The notes under the pieces were generated by a model. It saw nothing but the letters and a program-made list of their open reading frames with translations, made no database searches and was not told the DNA's origin. A stretch of DNA of 41,127 nt from JAIFWC01 sp035688135. Its GTDB lineage: Bacteria > Patescibacteriota > Saccharimonadia > Saccharimonadales > UBA10212. Position numbers and translations under genes: made by a program. Positions 30,994 through 38,128 of this stretch are shown here, piece after piece; the stretch's first letter is position 1; every line of letters begins with the position of its first letter. The DNA lies in contig DASSNG010000021.1 of assembly GCA_035688135.1 (NCBI GenBank), forward strand, positions 1 through 41,127, written 5' to 3'.

Positions 30994-31971
30994 ATGGAGC
31001 TCGACAAAAAAAACTACGACCTGGTAATAGTAGGCGCCGGCCCGGCGGCGCTAAGCGCCGCTATATACACATCCCGCGAAGATATAGATACTCTATTGTT
31101 TGAAAAAGGAGCGATTGGCGGGCTGGCATCGGTCACTGATTGGGTAGATAACTACCCCGGATTCGCCGAAGGAATAGCCGGACTGGAGCTGTCAGAAGCC
31201 ATGCAGAAACAGGCCGAGCGTTTCGGAGCGAAGATTGAGCTTGGTGAAGTGATAGGGCTTAAGAAAGAAGGCGATTTAATAAAGCTGGACACCACCAGCG
31301 GCGAGATAACCGCGAAGGCGGTGCTGATAGCCACCGGGAGTGAATACCGCAAGATAGGCGTTCCCGGGGAACAGGAACTTTATGCCCGGGGCGTGCATTA
31401 CTGCGCTACCTGCGATGGAGCTTTTTACCGGGATAAAAAACTGGTGGTGGTAGGAGGCGGCAATTCGGCTGTGCAGGAAGGTATGTTCCTGACACGGTTC
31501 GCGACCCATATAGATATGCTGGTCAGAAGCAAGCTGCGTGCCAGCGACGTGCTGGTAAAGGAACTTGAAAAGCACAAAGACAAGATTACCGTCCATATGG
31601 GAGTTGCCACCGATGAAATCGTTGGCGAAAACGGTCACGTTACCAAAGTCATAGGCACGGATACAAAGACCGGCAAGAAGGCGGAATTCCCGACTGACGG
31701 AGTGTTTGTATTCGTTGGCCTGGACCCCAACACCAAATTCCTGGAAGGCAGCGGCATAGAGCTGGATGAGCACAGATTCATAAAGTCGGACACGCGCCTG
31801 ATGACGAACGTTCCCGGTATCTTTGTAGCCGGAGACGTCCGCAGCGGCTCGACCCTGCAGATAGCCAGCGCTACCGGCGAGGGGGCTACTTCGGCGCTGA
31901 TGATACGCGAATACTTGGAAAACCATCAGAAAGTCAGCGAAGTCGCCGTTGCCACCCTGTACGGCGATTGA
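30994..31971 (+). CDS. trxB: Thioredoxin reductase
   Basis: 325 aa flavoprotein that reduces thioredoxin-like partners with NADPH. FAD-binding VGAGPAALSAAIYTSRE is near residue 12, the redox-active CATCD at Cys137/Cys140, NAD(P)-binding VVVGGGNSAVQEG near residue 150, and the second FAD motif GIFVAGDVR near 274. It follows the glutaredoxin gene in the same operon. Its length and motifs are canonical for low-molecular-weight TrxR. Confidence 0.96.
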   Translation: MELDKKNYDLVIVGAGPAALSAAIYTSREDIDTLLFEKGAIGGLASVTDWVDNYPGFAEGIAGLELSEAMQKQAERFGAKIELGEVIGLKKEGDLIKLDTTSGEITAKAVLIATGSEYRKIGVPGEQELYARGVHYCATCDGAFYRDKKLVVVGGGNSAVQEGMFLTRFATHIDMLVRSKLRASDVLVKELEKHKDKITVHMGVATDEIVGENGHVTKVIGTDTKTGKKAEFPTDGVFVFVGLDPNTKFLEGSGIELDEHRFIKSDTRLMTNVPGIFVAGDVRSGSTLQIASATGEGATSALMIREYLENHQKVSEVAVATLYGD

Positions 31972-31977
31972 TAGAAT
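31969..31977 (+). promoter_or_regulatory. Extended -10 box ahead of ppa
   Basis: TG-A-TAGAAT overlapping the trxB stop codon (TGA 31969-31971). Transcription would start near 31984 and leave a short leader with the SD AAGGAG. ppa may thus have its own promoter in addition to read-through. Confidence 0.45.
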
Positions 31978-31999
31978 TACAGATAAATAAGGAGAAAGA

Positions 32000-32533
32000 A
32001 TGGCTGATTTCAATCAAGTTCTAGAGCCAGGTGATTATCAGAACGGCGAGGTCAATACTGTCGTAGAAATCCCTAAAGGTTCCAGTATGAAAATTGAGTG
32101 GGACCGGAAGCGGGCGGCTTTTATGCTTGACCGGGTGGAACCGAAGATTTTCGCTAAGCCGACTAACTACGGTTTCATACCCCAAACCTTGGACGAGGAT
32201 GGCGACGAGCTGGATACCCTCATCGTTACGGAAGACCCCATACCAACCGGCGTATGGCTGGAAGCCCGAATCGTCGGCATAATGAATTTTGAGGACGAGA
32301 AAGGAATTGACCATAAAGTAGTAGTGGTTCCGGCTGATGACCGCCATACCAATGACGCCGTCAAAACCCTTGATGACCTGGGCGGCCGCTGGAAGGAGCA
32401 GGTAGAGCACCACTTCGCGCACTACAAGGACCTGTATAAGCCCGGCGCCGCGAAAGTGCAGGGCTGGGGCGATGCCGAAGCCGCTAAGAAAATCATCGCC
32501 GAATCCACAGAACGCTACAAGAATCAATCCTAG
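32000..32533 (+). CDS. ppa: Inorganic pyrophosphatase (family I)
   Basis: Soluble Mg-dependent family I pyrophosphatase (177 aa). It pulls biosynthetic reactions forward by cleaving PPi. The metal-binding signature is DEDGDELDTLIV near residues 66-77. VEIPKGSSMKIEWD and the downstream VVVPADDRH segment supply further active-site residues. The SD AAGGAG is 7 nt upstream of ATG. Confidence 0.96.
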   Translation: MADFNQVLEPGDYQNGEVNTVVEIPKGSSMKIEWDRKRAAFMLDRVEPKIFAKPTNYGFIPQTLDEDGDELDTLIVTEDPIPTGVWLEARIVGIMNFEDEKGIDHKVVVVPADDRHTNDAVKTLDDLGGRWKEQVEHHFAHYKDLYKPGAAKVQGWGDAEAAKKIIAESTERYKNQS

Positions 32534-32562
32534 TTGCTAAAGAACCGGCCAAAACGTACAAT
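32534..32562 (+). promoter_or_regulatory. Promoter of the central-carbon operon
   Basis: TTGCTA (32534-32539) right after the ppa stop, a 17-nt spacer and TACAAT (32557-32562). The leader of about 31 nt ends in AAGGTGG, the SD of the GAPDH gene. Confidence 0.6.
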
Positions 32563-32599
32563 AAAAACATAAAACACTTACGTTAAACAAGGTGGGAAA

Positions 32600-33919
32600 A
32601 TGAAGACAAAAATAGGAATCAACGGTTTCGGGCGTATAGGCCGCAACGCTTTTAAGATAGCTTTTGAGAGGCCTGATTTAGAGATAGTAGCGGTAAATGA
32701 CCTGACAGATACCAAAACCCTGGCGCATCTGCTGAAACACGATAGCAACTATGGTACTTATCAGCATGATGTCCGCTTTGACGACGAAAATATCATCGTA
32801 AACGGAACACCTATCAAAGTCTTAGCGGTCAAAGACCCGGCCGAACTGCCGTGGGGCGATCTTGGTGTGGACGTGGTGATCGAATCCACCGGACTCTTTA
32901 CCAAACACGATGATTTAAAAAAGCATTTAGCCGCCGGAGCCAAGAAAGTGGTGCTTTCGGCCCCCGAAAAAGACGACGATGACCACGATACCTTCGTAAT
33001 CGGGGTCAACGAACAGAATATGAAACCGGAGCACCAGGTCTTTTCCAACGCATCATGCACTACTAACTGCATAACGCCTGTCGCGTCCATTATCGAGTCT
33101 AACTTTGGCATTGAAAAGGCCATGATGACCACCGTTCACAGCTATACCGCCAGCCAGCGCCTGCAGGACGCGCCGGCCAAAGATCTGCGTGAAGCCCGCA
33201 ACGCCGCCGAGAATATCGTGCCGACATCAACCGGCGCAAGTATAGCCGCCGCCAAAGCGCTGCCGGCACTGGAGGGAATCTTTGAGGGGTTATCCGTAAG
33301 GGTGCCTACCCCAGTGGTTTCGCTGTCTGACTTCGCTATCGTCACCAAAAGACCTGTTACCAAAGAAGAGGTAAACGAGGCCTTTAAAAAGGCCGCAGCC
33401 GATCCGTATTTCCAGGGTATCCTGGATGTTACCGAAGAGGAGCTGGTAAGCAGCGACTTTATCGGCAACAGCCACTCAGCTATAGTCGACCTTAATCTTA
33501 CGAAGGTGGTAGGCGGCAACCTGCTGAAAGTCGTCGCTTGGTACGATAATGAATGGGGTTATTCCAACCGGCTGGTCGAACTGACCGCCGATGTCGGAAA
33601 ACTTTTAGCTGCGAATGAAGGAGGCGAAGAAATGGCTGATAATAATCAGAATCCTCAGCCGGCCCAGGACCAGCCCGGCCCGCAGGATGAAACCAAACCA
33701 GAAGGAATGCTGGAGGAGCCAAAGCTGGATGACGCCTTGCCGGCGCCTGAACCGATGGGCCAGGAATCAAACGTGCCGGTACATCAGACTGAGGAACAGC
33801 ATCAGCCTGTAGAGGGCGAACCCGGCCAGGAAATGCCGGCCGACACTTTACCGCAGCAGGATACGCCGCCATCAATCTTCCCGCCTTCAGCCGGGCCGGA
33901 CCAGCCTCACGAATTTTAG
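32600..33919 (+). CDS. gap: Glyceraldehyde-3-phosphate dehydrogenase with acidic C-terminal extension
   Basis: Glycolytic GAPDH core (residues 1 to about 337) plus a 100-residue tail. Core motifs: NGFGRIGRNAFK at the start, catalytic Cys153 in ASCTTNC, the His-containing TTVHSYTASQ near 180, and WYDNEWGYSNR near 315. Ordinary GAPDH ends at about 335 aa. Here the frame continues as a Pro/Gln/Glu-rich, disordered acidic segment to residue 439. The join contains a perfect SD followed by an in-frame ATG (33632), so the tail may also be made as a separate protein. Either a stop codon was lost, giving a fusion, or two products are made by design. Confidence 0.95.
   Translation: MKTKIGINGFGRIGRNAFKIAFERPDLEIVAVNDLTDTKTLAHLLKHDSNYGTYQHDVRFDDENIIVNGTPIKVLAVKDPAELPWGDLGVDVVIESTGLFTKHDDLKKHLAAGAKKVVLSAPEKDDDDHDTFVIGVNEQNMKPEHQVFSNASCTTNCITPVASIIESNFGIEKAMMTTVHSYTASQRLQDAPAKDLREARNAAENIVPTSTGASIAAAKALPALEGIFEGLSVRVPTPVVSLSDFAIVTKRPVTKEEVNEAFKKAAADPYFQGILDVTEEELVSSDFIGNSHSAIVDLNLTKVVGGNLLKVVAWYDNEWGYSNRLVELTADVGKLLAANEGGEEMADNNQNPQPAQDQPGPQDETKPEGMLEEPKLDDALPAPEPMGQESNVPVHQTEEQHQPVEGEPGQEMPADTLPQQDTPPSIFPPSAGPDQPHEF
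33632..33919 (+). CDS. Possible separate product: GAPDH tail (95 aa, acidic, disordered)
   Basis: The ATG at 33632 is in frame with gap and preceded by AAGGAGG (33618-33624) at a 7-nt spacing, better than the SD of gap itself. The product begins MADNNQNPQPAQDQ and is rich in Pro, Gln, Glu and Asp, with no hydrophobic stretch. Function unknown. If used, this start yields the tail alone in addition to the fused form. Its composition is like the 32-aa acidic protein at 6990. Confidence 0.5.
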   Translation: MADNNQNPQPAQDQPGPQDETKPEGMLEEPKLDDALPAPEPMGQESNVPVHQTEEQHQPVEGEPGQEMPADTLPQQDTPPSIFPPSAGPDQPHEF

Positions 33920-33930
33920 GAGACATATGA

Positions 33931-34011
33931 ATCCCGTTAGATATTCAAACGTATACACCATTAGGTTTAAGTCCTGTGTTAAACACGCGAAGAACGGATT
34001 TCTAACGGGAT
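33931..34011 (+). promoter_or_regulatory. Inverted-repeat RNA element pairing with a start codon, copy 2
   Basis: ATCCCGTTAGATATTC (33931-33946) pairs with GGATTTCTAACGGGAT (33996-34011), 16 positions with one mismatch and one G-U, enclosing 49 nt. The right arm is identical to that of copy 1 (4454-4469) and likewise includes the AT of the following start codon, here rpiB (34010). Where copy 1 has a U-G pair in the left arm, copy 2 has C-G, so pairing is preserved. The interior has only a small GTGT/ACAC hairpin (33976-33979, 33983-33986). It lacks a normal SD. Confidence 0.7.
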
Positions 34012-34507
34012 GAAGATTGCGCTGGCAACTGACCATACAGGCTTCGAACAGCTAAAGGATCTTAAACGGTTTCTTGAAGAAGCCGGCCATTCCTGTGTGG
34101 ACTATGGCCCGTCAGCGCTTAACCTGGACGACGATTATCCGGATTTTATTTTCAAAGCGGCCCAGGCGGTGGCCGCCGGCGAATGTGAGAGGGGTATAAT
34201 TCTTGGCGGCAGCGGCCAGGGGGAGGCAATGGCGGCCAACCGGTTAGCAGGGGTCCGATGCGCCATATTTTATGGTCCGGCGGTCGTGGGGCGGATTATT
34301 GACGTGAACGGCCGGGTAAGCAGCAGTCCCTACGAAATCGTCCGGCTGAGCCGCGAGCATAACGATGCCAATATGCTGAGCCTGGCGGCGCGTTTCGTTT
34401 CCGTAGGAGACATGAAACAAGTTGTAAAACTATGGCTTGAAACACCTTTCAGCCAGGAATCCCGCCATGTGCGGCGGATTGATAAACTCGATAGATTAGC
34501 AGGCTGA
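34010..34507 (+). CDS. rpiB: Ribose-5-phosphate isomerase B
   Basis: Interconverts ribose-5-P and ribulose-5-P. 165 aa. Motifs: ATDHTGFE at the N-terminus, LGGSGQGEAMAANR near residues 65-78, and SREHNDANMLSLAARF near 114. The usual E. coli-type catalytic Cys (CGTG) is replaced by GGSG with Glu72, the arrangement of mycobacterial/actinobacterial RpiB where Glu is the base. The C-terminal PFSQESRHVRRIDKLD also fits that group. The start codon is held in the inverted-repeat stem. rpe follows after 2 nt. Confidence 0.93.
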   Translation: MKIALATDHTGFEQLKDLKRFLEEAGHSCVDYGPSALNLDDDYPDFIFKAAQAVAAGECERGIILGGSGQGEAMAANRLAGVRCAIFYGPAVVGRIIDVNGRVSSSPYEIVRLSREHNDANMLSLAARFVSVGDMKQVVKLWLETPFSQESRHVRRIDKLDRLAG

Positions 34508-34509
34508 TT

Positions 34510-35154
34510 ATGGCCGTTGTATGCCCGACTATCCTGGCTGATACCGCCGATGACTATCGCCGGCAGATGGAAAAGGTAGCCGGTTTTGCCGAACGGATCC
34601 AAATCGATCTGAGCGACGGAGAGTTTGCCGTTAATAAAACGGTCGGGCCGGAAGACGCCTGGTGGCCGGCCGGAGTCAAGGCGGACTTCCATCTGATGTA
34701 CAAAAACCCCAGCCAGGCTATCGAAAAGCTGCTCGAGCACCGTCCGCATATGATTATCGTCCACGCCGAGTCTGCCGGCAGCTTCACCAGTATCACCCAC
34801 AGGCTTAAGAGCCTGCATATAAAAGTAGGGGTAGCCCTGCTGCCACCGACCGCGCCTGACGTAATCGTTCCGGCCTTATCTTATATAGACCATGTGATGA
34901 TATTCAGCGGCAGCCTGGGACATTTCGGCGGACACGCTAATCTGGATCTGCTGCACAAGATAAAAGAGATAAAACAGCATAACCCGAACCTGGAAATCGG
35001 CTGGGACGGAGGCATAAACGAGCGTAATATCTCGCAGCTGGCATTCGGCGGCGTGGACGTATTCGACGTTGGCGGCTACATACAGCAGGCCGAAGACCCG
35101 CATAAAGCCTATTTGCGCCTGGCCCGCATTGCCCAGGAAACAGGAACAACTTAA
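34510..35154 (+). CDS. Divergent ribulose-phosphate 3-epimerase-like protein
   Basis: TIM-barrel protein (214 aa) related to RPE, which converts ribulose-5-P to xylulose-5-P. Shared pieces are CPTILAD at the start, QIDLSDGEF (31-39; usual HxDxMDG), HLMYKNP with metal His61, GVALLPPT near 107, and WDGGI with catalytic Asp166. The usual first metal-binding His is Gln31, and the phosphate-loop PGFGGQ is changed to SLGHFGG. Position between rpiB and transketolase strongly suggests RPE activity. The substitutions leave some doubt about metal use. Confidence 0.8.
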   Translation: MAVVCPTILADTADDYRRQMEKVAGFAERIQIDLSDGEFAVNKTVGPEDAWWPAGVKADFHLMYKNPSQAIEKLLEHRPHMIIVHAESAGSFTSITHRLKSLHIKVGVALLPPTAPDVIVPALSYIDHVMIFSGSLGHFGGHANLDLLHKIKEIKQHNPNLEIGWDGGINERNISQLAFGGVDVFDVGGYIQQAEDPHKAYLRLARIAQETGTT

Positions 35155-35164
35155 AAAATTAAGA

Positions 35165-35170
35165 TATAAT
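35165..35170 (+). promoter_or_regulatory. -10 box ahead of transketolase genes
   Basis: TATAAT in the 26-nt gap after rpe, 10 nt before the ATG at 35181. It would provide an internal promoter with a leader of only a few nt. Confidence 0.5.
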
Positions 35171-35180
35171 CAAAAGCGAG

Positions 35181-36047
35181 ATGGGCAAAAATCAAAAAGA
35201 TTATTCCGTAGCCGACCTGCAGAAAAAAGCCAATACCATCCGGATGGATATTATTAAGATGCTCGAACATGCCGGCAGCGGACACTCCGCAGGCCCCCTT
35301 GGGCTGGCCGACATATTCACGGCTTTATATTTCAAAGTCCTTAAAAACGACCCCGAGAATCCTGATTGGGAAGAAAGGGACATCCTGGTACTTAGTAATG
35401 GCCACTGTGTGCCGGTGCGCTACGCCACGATGGCTAATGCCGGCTACTTTTCCCGGAAAGAGCTTCTGACGCTCCGGCAGCTGGGCTCGCGGCTTCAGGG
35501 GCACCCGGAGCGCCAGCGGCTGCCGGGGCTTGAAACTACCAGCGGACCGCTGGGCTCCGGTCTTTCCCAGGCCGTTGGCATGGCGCTGGCTTTAAGGATG
35601 GACAAGGCCATGCACCGTTGGGTTTATGTGGTTATGGGCGACGGAGAACAGGACGAGGGTAATATCTGGGAAGCCGCTATGCTGGCCGGCAAGTACAAGC
35701 TCAGCAACATTATCGCCATCACGGACAGAAACAATATACAGATAGACGGCCCCACAGAGGTCGTGATGCCGCTGGAGAATATCCGTGATAAATGGGAGTC
35801 TTTCGGCTGGCATGTTATTGAAATTGACGGTAATGATATCGAAGCCGTGATAGACGCCTGCCAGATGGCCAAAGCCATAGTGGAAAAGCCGGTGATGATT
35901 ATCGCCCATACCGTACCGGGCAGAGGCGTCGATTTCATGGAATACGATTTCCACTGGCACGGTGTACCCCCGAACGCGGAGCAGGCTAAGAAAGCTTTGA
36001 AAGAATTACGGACTTTGGGCGGCAAAATCAGGAGCGAACATGAGTAA
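35181..36047 (+). CDS. Transketolase, N-terminal (TPP-binding) subunit
   Basis: 288 aa half-size transketolase of the split type. GHSAGPLGLADIFTALYF is near residue 34. LSNGHCVPVRYATMANAGYF and SGPLGSGLSQAVGMALA follow. The TPP/Mg motif is GDGEQDEGNIWEAAM near residues 153-167, ending in AITDRNN. Transfers two-carbon units between sugar phosphates together with the subunit at 36184. A 47-aa membrane peptide gene separates the halves and overlaps this gene by 8 nt. Confidence 0.95.
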   Translation: MGKNQKDYSVADLQKKANTIRMDIIKMLEHAGSGHSAGPLGLADIFTALYFKVLKNDPENPDWEERDILVLSNGHCVPVRYATMANAGYFSRKELLTLRQLGSRLQGHPERQRLPGLETTSGPLGSGLSQAVGMALALRMDKAMHRWVYVVMGDGEQDEGNIWEAAMLAGKYKLSNIIAITDRNNIQIDGPTEVVMPLENIRDKWESFGWHVIEIDGNDIEAVIDACQMAKAIVEKPVMIIAHTVPGRGVDFMEYDFHWHGVPPNAEQAKKALKELRTLGGKIRSEHE

Positions 36048-36183
36048 ACGTAAACGAACCGCCTCGGTATTGCTGGGTCTATCCGTACCATTTCTTTTAG
36101 CGTTTTTATTCGCCGTAATGATTTATTTGCTGATGCGGGCGGCCTTTAACGGGGCGGGCTTCTTTAAGGGGATAGGGTTTTAA
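36040..36183 (+). CDS. Small single-pass membrane protein (47 aa)
   Basis: ATG 36040 with AGGAG 7 nt upstream. Overlaps the end of the transketolase N gene by 8 nt in another frame. The TAA ends exactly where the next ATG begins. It starts basic (MSKRKRT) and has one strong hydrophobic helix (VLLGLSVPFLLAFLFAVMIYLLM). The tail is Gly/Phe-rich and ends in GIGF. Topology is inside-positive at the N-terminus. No family recognised. The SD, tight packing and helix argue that it is real. Confidence 0.6.
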   Translation: MSKRKRTASVLLGLSVPFLLAFLFAVMIYLLMRAAFNGAGFFKGIGF

Positions 36184-37164
36184 ATGAACGAGATGCACCT
36201 GGTACCTAAGCCGACGGAACTGGAGCCGACAAGGAAAGGCTTTGGCCGCGGGTTATTAGAAGCCGGCAGGCAAAATGATAACGTGGTGGCGGCCTGCGCC
36301 GACCTCACCGAATCGACCCAGATGCACCTGTTCGCCGAAGAATTTCCTGAAAGGTTCGTGGAAATCGGTGTCGCGGAACAGAACTTGGTGACCGTGGGCT
36401 CCGGCCTGGCGGCCATGGGCAAGGTTCCTTTCGTCAGCAGTTATGCCGCTTTTAACCCTGGCCGTAACTGGGAGCAGATACGCACGACAATCTGCCTGAA
36501 TAACCAGCCGGTCAAGATTATTGGTTCGCACGCCGGGCTTTACACCGGCGCTGACGGCGCCACGCACCAGATGCTGGAAGATCTGGCGCTAATGCGCGCG
36601 CTGCCAAATATGGTGGTCATAGCGCCCTGCGACAGCGTAGAAGCGGCCAAGGCGACATTAGCGATGGCTAAGGATAAAAGACCAAATTACATGCGCCTAG
36701 CCCGGGAGGCAACCCAGGTTATAACTACTGAACACACGCCTTTCCAGATTGGCCGCGCCTACATTTTCAGGGAAGGACGGGATGTCAGCCTGATTTCCAC
36801 CGGGGCCATGACCCCCTTGGCCCTGGAAGCTTCTTTGGCGCTGGCTAAAGACGGCATCCAGGCAGAGGTCGTCCACGTACCGACTGTAAAGCCGATTGAC
36901 CACGCAGTCATTTTAGAAAGCGCCGAAAGGACAAAACACGTGATAACGATTGAAGAGGCGCAGATAAACGGCGGCTTGGGCGGAGCGGTAGCGGAGCTGC
37001 TGGGCGAAAACCTGCCGACGCCGCTGCTACGGGTCGGGATGAACGACCAATTCGGAGAATCGGGCAAGCCCGAAGAACTTTTGAAACACTTTGGCCTTAC
37101 ACCGTCTCATATAGCGCTGGCGGCGCACGGTATGTTAATGGATCATAGGGGGCACAGACACTGA
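36184..37164 (+). CDS. Transketolase, C-terminal subunit
   Basis: 326 aa. Pyrimidine-binding and C-terminal domains of transketolase. TRKGFGRGLLEAG begins the domain and FVEIGVAEQNLVTVGSGLAAMG holds the TPP-activating Glu near residue 65. PFVSSYAAF, SHAGLYTGADGATHQMLEDLALMRALPNMVV and the later ITIEEAQINGGLGGAVAEL follow. Pairs with the N-terminal half at 35181. Start follows the small membrane ORF without a gap and its stop overlaps the aldolase start (TGATG). Confidence 0.95.
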   Translation: MNEMHLVPKPTELEPTRKGFGRGLLEAGRQNDNVVAACADLTESTQMHLFAEEFPERFVEIGVAEQNLVTVGSGLAAMGKVPFVSSYAAFNPGRNWEQIRTTICLNNQPVKIIGSHAGLYTGADGATHQMLEDLALMRALPNMVVIAPCDSVEAAKATLAMAKDKRPNYMRLAREATQVITTEHTPFQIGRAYIFREGRDVSLISTGAMTPLALEASLALAKDGIQAEVVHVPTVKPIDHAVILESAERTKHVITIEEAQINGGLGGAVAELLGENLPTPLLRVGMNDQFGESGKPEELLKHFGLTPSHIALAAHGMLMDHRGHRH

Positions 37165-38075
37165 TGAGCGCTAATTATTCAAAAATCAGACGTGATTGCG
37201 CGGCCGCGCGGGCGGCTTTTGACAGGGCCCGCAAGGAACATTTCGCGCTTGGCGCCTTTAACCTTGATAACCAGGAAACGCTGATCGCGGTCGCCCGGGC
37301 GGCCAAAGCTAAGAACGCCCCGGTACTGGTAGAAGTAAGCCACGGCGAAGTCGAGGCCCTGGGGCTCGATAACATCCGCGACATGGTAGACAATTATAAG
37401 TCCGATTACGGCGTGGAAATGTACATCAACCTGGACCACAGTCCCTCGGTAGAGGCCGCCATCGCGGGCATAGCCGCCGGATTCGAATGCATCCACATCG
37501 ATATATCCCAGGCCAATCATGAGGCGACCGACGAAGAAATCGTGGAAAAGACCAAAGAGGTCGTACGGGCAGCGCGATTGACCGGCGCCATGGTAGAGGC
37601 CGAGCCGCATTATTTTGGCGGCGGCAGCAACGTATTCACCAAGAAATTCGACTATGACGAGATAAAAAAGACGTTCAGCACCCCCGAAGGCGCGAAGGAT
37701 TTCGTCAAAGAAACGGGCATCGATACGTTCGCGGCGGCCATCGGCAACCTGCACGGCCACTATCCGGCGCCGAAAGTACTGGATCTGGACCTGCTGCGAA
37801 AGATACGGGCGGCAATCGATTGCAACATATCCCTGCACGGCGGCAGCGGCACTCCGGGGCACTATTTCGTTGAAGCCGTAAAGATAGGGGTTACAAAGGT
37901 CAATATCAATACCGATATGCGAATGGCTTACCGTGATACGCTGGAAAAAGTCCTGCGGGAAAACAAGACGGAGTACGCCGTGGTAAAGCTGATGGGCAAG
38001 GTGATTGATTCCGTCCAGGAAGTCGTCGAAAGCAAGATTGACGACTTCAACAGCACTGGTAAAGCGCGCGTCTAA
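37164..38075 (+). CDS. fba: Fructose-bisphosphate aldolase, class II
   Basis: 303 aa Zn-dependent aldolase that cleaves fructose-1,6-bisphosphate (tagatose-bisphosphate is an alternative). Key pieces: FALGAFNLDN at the start, YINLDHSPSVEAA near residue 88 with catalytic Asp and Zn His, and EAEPHYFGGGSNVF near 146. GNLHGHYPAPKVLD holds a Zn His, LHGGSGTP near 222 another, and VNINTDMRMAYRD binds phosphate. Starts within the transketolase stop. It channels transketolase products and GAPDH substrate, consistent with the surrounding operon. Confidence 0.92.
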   Translation: MSANYSKIRRDCAAARAAFDRARKEHFALGAFNLDNQETLIAVARAAKAKNAPVLVEVSHGEVEALGLDNIRDMVDNYKSDYGVEMYINLDHSPSVEAAIAGIAAGFECIHIDISQANHEATDEEIVEKTKEVVRAARLTGAMVEAEPHYFGGGSNVFTKKFDYDEIKKTFSTPEGAKDFVKETGIDTFAAAIGNLHGHYPAPKVLDLDLLRKIRAAIDCNISLHGGSGTPGHYFVEAVKIGVTKVNINTDMRMAYRDTLEKVLRENKTEYAVVKLMGKVIDSVQEVVESKIDDFNSTGKARV

Positions 38076-38128
38076 GCGTTAAAATAAACATAAGCGATGA
38101 AAAGTAAAAACAGACACTGGGGTTCAGT

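Noticed and set aside
31276..32013. 245-codon minus-strand frame over trxB
   Set aside because: Shadow of a well conserved flavoprotein gene, with no SD or recognisable domain.
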